From assembly GCF_007004135.1 (NCBI RefSeq), contig NZ_VJMG01000003.1, positions 62,001 to 126,000 of the forward strand: 64,000 nucleotides of DNA. Direction: 5' to 3'. The stretch comes from Affinirhizobium straminoryzae (GTDB lineage Bacteria; Pseudomonadota; Alphaproteobacteria; Rhizobiales; Rhizobiaceae). The position numbers and the translations under genes are program-made. The notes beneath the pieces are model-generated. The model saw only the letters and a list, made by a program, of their open reading frames with translations, was not told the DNA's origin and ran no database searches. Below are positions 60,495-64,000 of the stretch, one piece after another; within the stretch, counting starts at the first letter, position 1, and each line of letters opens with the position of its first letter.

Positions 60495-60525
60495 GGCAGC
60501 AGCCGGGCAATATTGCCCGTCTGCC
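60495..60525. terminator. Hairpin between convergent cpdA-like gene and edd
   Basis: The palindrome GGGCAATATTGCCC (60505-60518) is enclosed by GGCAG (60495-60499) and CTGCC (60521-60525). No clear T run. Confidence 0.5.
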
Positions 60526-60541
60526 ACCTCCATGGCTTGTC

Positions 60542-62362
60542 TCAGGCGAAGAACACGCTCGCGCCCTGGTCCGCCGGGCCGACATGCTGGCGGAAGGGGG
60601 CGAAGAGTTCGCGGCCCATGCCGAAGTCATTGCCGGTAAGGTCCGCCTCAACGGCCGGACGGGCGGCGAATTCGGCGGCATCCACCAGCACTTCCAGCGT
60701 TCCGTTGACGGCGTCGATGCGGATCATGTCGCCATTCTGGATCTTGGCGATCGGGCCGCCATCCGAGGCTTCCGGCGTGACATGGATCGCGGCCGGCACC
60801 TTGCCGGAGGCGCCGGACATGCGGCCATCGGTGACGAGCGCCACCTTGAAGCCGCGATCCTGCAGCACGCCGAGCGGCGGGGTGAGGCGATGCAGTTCCG
60901 GCATGCCGTTCGCCTTCGGGCCCTGGAAGCGGACCACGGCGACGAAATCCTTGTTGAGTTCGCCCTTCTTGAAGGCGTCCTGCAGTTCCTGCTGGTCGTG
61001 GAAGACTACGGCCGGTGCCTCGATCACGTGGCGCTCCGGCTTGACGGCGGAAATCTTGATGACGCCCTTGCCGAGATTGCCGTGCAGCATCTTCAGGCCG
61101 CCATTGGCCTGGAAGGGGCTTTCGATGCGCGTCAGCACCTTCGGATCGCCGCTCTCCTCCGGGCTCTCCTCGCGCACCACCATGCCGTTTTCATCGAGTC
61201 GCGCCTCGACCGTATAGGCGGCAAGGCCCTGGCCGAAGACGGTGCGCACGTCGTCATGCACCAGGCCGGTCTTCAGGAGCTGCTTGATGAGGAAGCCCAT
61301 GCCGCCGGCGGCGTGGAAATGGTTCACGTCGGCAAGCCCGTTCGGATAGACGCGGGCAAGCAGAGGCACAGTGTCGGAAAGTTCCGAAATATCCTGCCAG
61401 GTCAACACGATGCCGGCGGCGCGCGCCATGGCGACGAGGTGCATCGTGTGGTTGGTGGAGCCACCCGTGGCATGCAGGCCGACCACGCCATTGACGATGG
61501 AGCGTTCATCGATCATCTCGCCGGCAGGCGTGAATTCGTTGCCGAGCGCGGTAATCGCAAGCGCCCGCTTGGCGGCTTCCCTGGTCAGCGCCTCGCGCAG
61601 CGGCGTGCCCGGATTGACGAAGGAGGCGCCGGGCATATGGAAGCCCATGATCTCCATCAGCATCTGGTTTGAATTGGCCGTGCCGTAGAAGGTGCAGGTG
61701 CCGGGGCCGTGATAGGATTTCGATTCCGCTTCCAGCAGTTCGGCGCGGCCGACCTTGCCTTCCGCATAGAGCTGGCGGATGCGCGACTTCTCGTCGTTCG
61801 GCAGGCCGGAGGTCATCGGACCGGCCGGAATAAAGACGGAGGGCAGGTGACCGAAGGTCAGCGCCGCAATCACGAGGCCCGGCACGATCTTGTCGCAGAT
61901 GCCGAGGAAAACGGCGGCATCGAACATGTTGTGGGAAAGGCCGATGCCGGCCGCCATGGCAATTGCATCGCGCGAGAAGAGCGAAAGCTCCATGCCCGGC
62001 TGCCCCTGCGTCACGCCATCGCACATGGCGGGCACGCCGCCCGCCACCTGCGCCACGCCGCCGGCCTCGCGTGCGGCCTCGCGGATGATCGGCGGGAAGG
62101 TCTCGTAGGGCTGGTGGGCCGAGAGCATGTCGTTATAGGCCGTGATGATGCCGAGATTGGGCACGACGTCGCCAGCGAGCGCGGCCTTCTCGGCGGGGGA
62201 ACAGACTGCAAAGCCATGGGCGAGGTTGCCGCAGGAGAGCGTGGAGCGGTGCACGCCCTTGGCGGCCGCGCGCCGCACGCGGTCCAGATAGGCCTCGCGA
62301 TGCGGTTTCGACCGTTCCACGATGCGCCGGGTGATCGCTTCAATGCTCGAATGGGCAGCCAT
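60542..62362 (-). CDS. edd: 6-phosphogluconate dehydratase Edd
   Basis: 606 residues from the ATG at 62362, where GGAGG lies five bases upstream; an ATG at 62380 is too early. It converts 6-phosphogluconate to 2-keto-3-deoxy-6-phosphogluconate in the Entner-Doudoroff pathway. Family text: [40 protein letters not shown] (IlvD/Edd signature 1, with an iron-sulfur ligand Cys), [20 protein letters not shown], and signature 2 [20 protein letters not shown]. Downstream gene of pgl and zwf; a GCGGCGG/CCGCCGC hairpin lies in the 105-base spacer to pgl. Confidence 0.96.
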   Translation of the reverse strand: MAAHSSIEAITRRIVERSKPHREAYLDRVRRAAAKGVHRSTLSCGNLAHGFAVCSPAEKAALAGDVVPNLGIITAYNDMLSAHQPYETFPPIIREAAREAGGVAQVAGGVPAMCDGVTQGQPGMELSLFSRDAIAMAAGIGLSHNMFDAAVFLGICDKIVPGLVIAALTFGHLPSVFIPAGPMTSGLPNDEKSRIRQLYAEGKVGRAELLEAESKSYHGPGTCTFYGTANSNQMLMEIMGFHMPGASFVNPGTPLREALTREAAKRALAITALGNEFTPAGEMIDERSIVNGVVGLHATGGSTNHTMHLVAMARAAGIVLTWQDISELSDTVPLLARVYPNGLADVNHFHAAGGMGFLIKQLLKTGLVHDDVRTVFGQGLAAYTVEARLDENGMVVREESPEESGDPKVLTRIESPFQANGGLKMLHGNLGKGVIKISAVKPERHVIEAPAVVFHDQQELQDAFKKGELNKDFVAVVRFQGPKANGMPELHRLTPPLGVLQDRGFKVALVTDGRMSGASGKVPAAIHVTPEASDGGPIAKIQNGDMIRIDAVNGTLEVLVDAAEFAARPAVEADLTGNDFGMGRELFAPFRQHVGPADQGASVFFA

Positions 62363-62467
62363 ATCATCCTCCATGGGCAAGGCTTGCGGCGGTTGGGAGG
62401 CCGCCGCGCCTGATGTTCTCTTGCTTTCGTTTGCCGCGCGTCCCCGCGCGTGATGGGCGCCTTGGCG

Positions 62468-63166
62468 TCAGGGCGCCCAGTAGATCTCGACCGGCGAGGT
62501 GGCACGGTTCAGAACGGCGCGCACCGGCATTTCCATCTCGTCGGTGCCGGCCAGAGCCTGCTCAAGCACGGCCTTCTTCGCTTCGCCCTCGATGTGCAGC
62601 ACCAGGAAGCGCGCATCGGCGAGGCTTGGAAAAGTGAAGGTCAGGCGCTCTTCACCGGCCCCTTCGGCCATCATCGTCATCACGCCGCGCGGCGCATCGG
62701 GATCGATGGCGCGGGCAAGATGATTGCCGCCGGGGAAGAAGGAGGCCGTGTGCCCGTCACCGCCCATGCCGAGGATCGCCACATCGAAGGGATTGCCGAT
62801 GTCCTCGGTCTTTTCGGTGGCGATCGCGGCGGCCTGCAGCGCGGAGGCCACATCGTGATAGAGCGGCACGAAGATGGCGCTCGCCGCCTTGTTCCGGAGA
62901 AGGTGGGTTTCCACCAGCTGGTGGTTGGAGCGCGGATTGTCCGCAGGCACGAAGCGTTCGTCGACCAGCGTGATCGTCACCTTGTCCCAGGCGATGTCAC
63001 GGGTGGAAAGCGCCTCGAAGAAGCGCTTCGGCGTGGAGCCGCCGGAGACGGCAATCGAGGCCACTCCCCGTTCGACAATGGCCTGTGCCAGGCGGGCCGA
63101 CACATCGTCGGCCAGAAGTTCGGCCAGTTCGGCGGTGTTGGCGAAGCTGTGCAGGGTCGATGCCAT
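62468..63166 (-). CDS. pgl: 6-phosphogluconolactonase Pgl
   Basis: 232 residues, DevB type. Signatures are IAVSGGSTPKRFFEALSTRD and WDKVTITLVDERFVPADNPR, then FDVAILGMGGDGHTASFFPG, the sugar-isomerase-like active site. It hydrolyses 6-phosphogluconolactone produced by Zwf. Three bases separate it from zwf, so the two are cotranscribed. Confidence 0.95.
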   Translation of the reverse strand: MASTLHSFANTAELAELLADDVSARLAQAIVERGVASIAVSGGSTPKRFFEALSTRDIAWDKVTITLVDERFVPADNPRSNHQLVETHLLRNKAASAIFVPLYHDVASALQAAAIATEKTEDIGNPFDVAILGMGGDGHTASFFPGGNHLARAIDPDAPRGVMTMMAEGAGEERLTFTFPSLADARFLVLHIEGEAKKAVLEQALAGTDEMEMPVRAVLNRATSPVEIYWAP

Positions 63167-63169
63167 GGG

Positions 63170-64000
63170 TCAGCCCTCGTGCCAGGTGCGGCCATCGCGC
63201 TCGATCAGCGCAATCGCCTGGCTCGGCCCCCAGGTGCCGGCGGTATAGCCCTGTGCCGGCTGGCCGGTGAGTTCCCAGCCCTTCAGGATCGGATCGACCC
63301 ATTTCCACGCGGCCTCCACCTCGTCGCGGCGCATGAACAGCGTCTGGTTGGAGCGGATCACGTCCATCAGCAGGCGCTCGTAGGCATCGGGATTGCGCAC
63401 GTTGAAGGCGGCGGCGAAGCTCATGTCGAGCGAAACATTGCGCAGGCGCATGCCGCCCGGACCGGGGTCCTTGATCATCAGCGACTGCTTGACGCCCTCA
63501 TCCGGCTGCAGGCGGATGATCAGCTGGTTGGCCGAAATGCGGCCGGCGGCCGGATCGAAGATGTTGTGCGGGATCGGCTTGAAGGTGATGACGATTTCCG
63601 ACATGCGGCTCGCCAGCCGCTTGCCGGTGCGGATGTAGAAGGGAACGCCCGCCCAGCGCCAGTTGTTGATCTCGGCCTTGATGGCGACGAAGGTTTCCGT
63701 GTTGGATATGCCGCCGGCCAGCTCTTCGAGATAGCCCTTGACGGGACCGCCGGAGGATGCCCCGGCGCGATACTGGCCGCGCACGGTCATCTGCTCGACA
63801 TTGGCATCGGTGATCGGGCGCAGCGCCCGCAGCACCTTCAGCTTCTCGTCGCGCACGGCCTCGGAATCCATGGAGGAGGGTACTTCCATGGCGACAAGGC
63901 AGAGCAGCTGCAGGATGTGATTCTGCACCATGTCACGCAGCGCACCCGCCGTGTCGTAATAGCCGGCGCGACCTTCGAGACCGACGGATTCGGCCACCGA
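63170..64000 (-). CDS. zwf: Glucose-6-phosphate 1-dehydrogenase Zwf (5' part outside window)
   Basis: The C-terminal 276 or so codons of a protein normally of about 490. Recognisable parts: [60 protein letters not shown] and the end [19 protein letters not shown]. It oxidises glucose-6-phosphate, supplying NADPH and the substrate for Pgl and Edd. zwf-pgl-edd on the minus strand is the standard rhizobial Entner-Doudoroff operon. Confidence 0.95.
   Translation of the reverse strand, partial: SVAESVGLEGRAGYYDTAGALRDMVQNHILQLLCLVAMEVPSSMDSEAVRDEKLKVLRALRPITDANVEQMTVRGQYRAGASSGGPVKGYLEELAGGISNTETFVAIKAEINNWRWAGVPFYIRTGKRLASRMSEIVITFKPIPHNIFDPAAGRISANQLIIRLQPDEGVKQSLMIKDPGPGGMRLRNVSLDMSFAAAFNVRNPDAYERLLMDVIRSNQTLFMRRDEVEAAWKWVDPILKGWELTGQPAQGYTAGTWGPSQAIALIERDGRTWHEG

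Noticed and set aside
1..64000. Search for CRISPR arrays, tRNA genes, transposases and integrases
   Set aside because: No regularly spaced repeats, cloverleaf sequences or transposase-like proteins were seen; the island at 10118-22964 has no visible mobility gene or flanking repeat.

Overview
The window looks like a chromosomal segment of a Rhizobiaceae alphaproteobacterium (Agrobacterium / Rhizobium / Allorhizobium type). The evidence is GC-rich coding, a single large flagellar-motility cluster with the rhizobial-only genes motC, motE, rem, flaF and flbT, several simple flagellins in tandem, the aglREFGAK alpha-glucoside locus, and an edd-pgl-zwf Entner-Doudoroff operon. No tRNA, rRNA, CRISPR array or insertion sequence was seen.

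Layout. 1-10054: motA (minus strand, last codons cut by the window edge) diverges from flgF-fliI-unknown gene-flgB-flgC-fliE-flgG-flgA-flgI-motE-flgH-fliL-fliP, mostly with overlapping or nearly touching genes. 10118-22964: an island of about nine glycosyltransferase, sugar-methyltransferase and related genes plus one tiny ORF, in mixed orientations and with bidirectional terminators. It ends in a TPR/O-GlcNAc-transferase-like (GT41) protein next to the flagellins. 23281-26749: three flagellin genes, each with its own leader and terminator. 27032-32302: an FliH-like unknown, motB, motC, fliK (motD) and a lytic transglycosylase. 32586-33257: rem, the OmpR-type flagellar regulator. 33506-44218: flgE, flgK, flgL, flaF, flbT, flgD, fliQ, flhA, fliR, a FliJ-like gene, a FlgJ rod-binding gene, a FlgN-like gene and a FliL-like gene. 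44384-47229: a WecG/TagA-like glycosyltransferase and a Wzz/ExoP-like chain-length protein. 47403-48302: folD. 48316-56153: aglR diverging from aglE-F-G-A-K, uptake and hydrolysis of alpha-glucosides. 56319-60490: a PilZ-like protein, a Tat-type metallophosphatase, a LysR regulator, a GNAT acetyltransferase and a CpdA-like phosphodiesterase. 60542-64000 (minus): edd, pgl and zwf (zwf 5' part outside the window), glucose-6-phosphate catabolism that follows logically from glucose released by AglA.

The main regulatory observations come from comparing intergenic regions by eye. (1) A spaced motif, CGCAAG-N8-(C/T)CTA(A/G)G, stands upstream of motA, flgF, flgB, flgE, flhA, the motB operon and the GT41 glycosyltransferase, and nothing else strong was seen. 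It looks like a shared flagellar activator site or promoter and ties the GT41 gene to the flagellar regulon. (2) All three flagellin leaders carry CCGG(T/A)ATGTCCC, whose TGTCCC can pair with the Shine-Dalgarno sequence. This is a candidate translational switch and possible target of FlbT, encoded in the same cluster. (3) A perfect CtrA-type TTAA-N7-TTAA site lies about 90 bases upstream of rem. (4) Two LacI-type palindromes flank the aglR-aglE promoter region, and a long inverted repeat lies between the LysR gene and the GNAT gene. All of these are sequence-level proposals made without alignment software.
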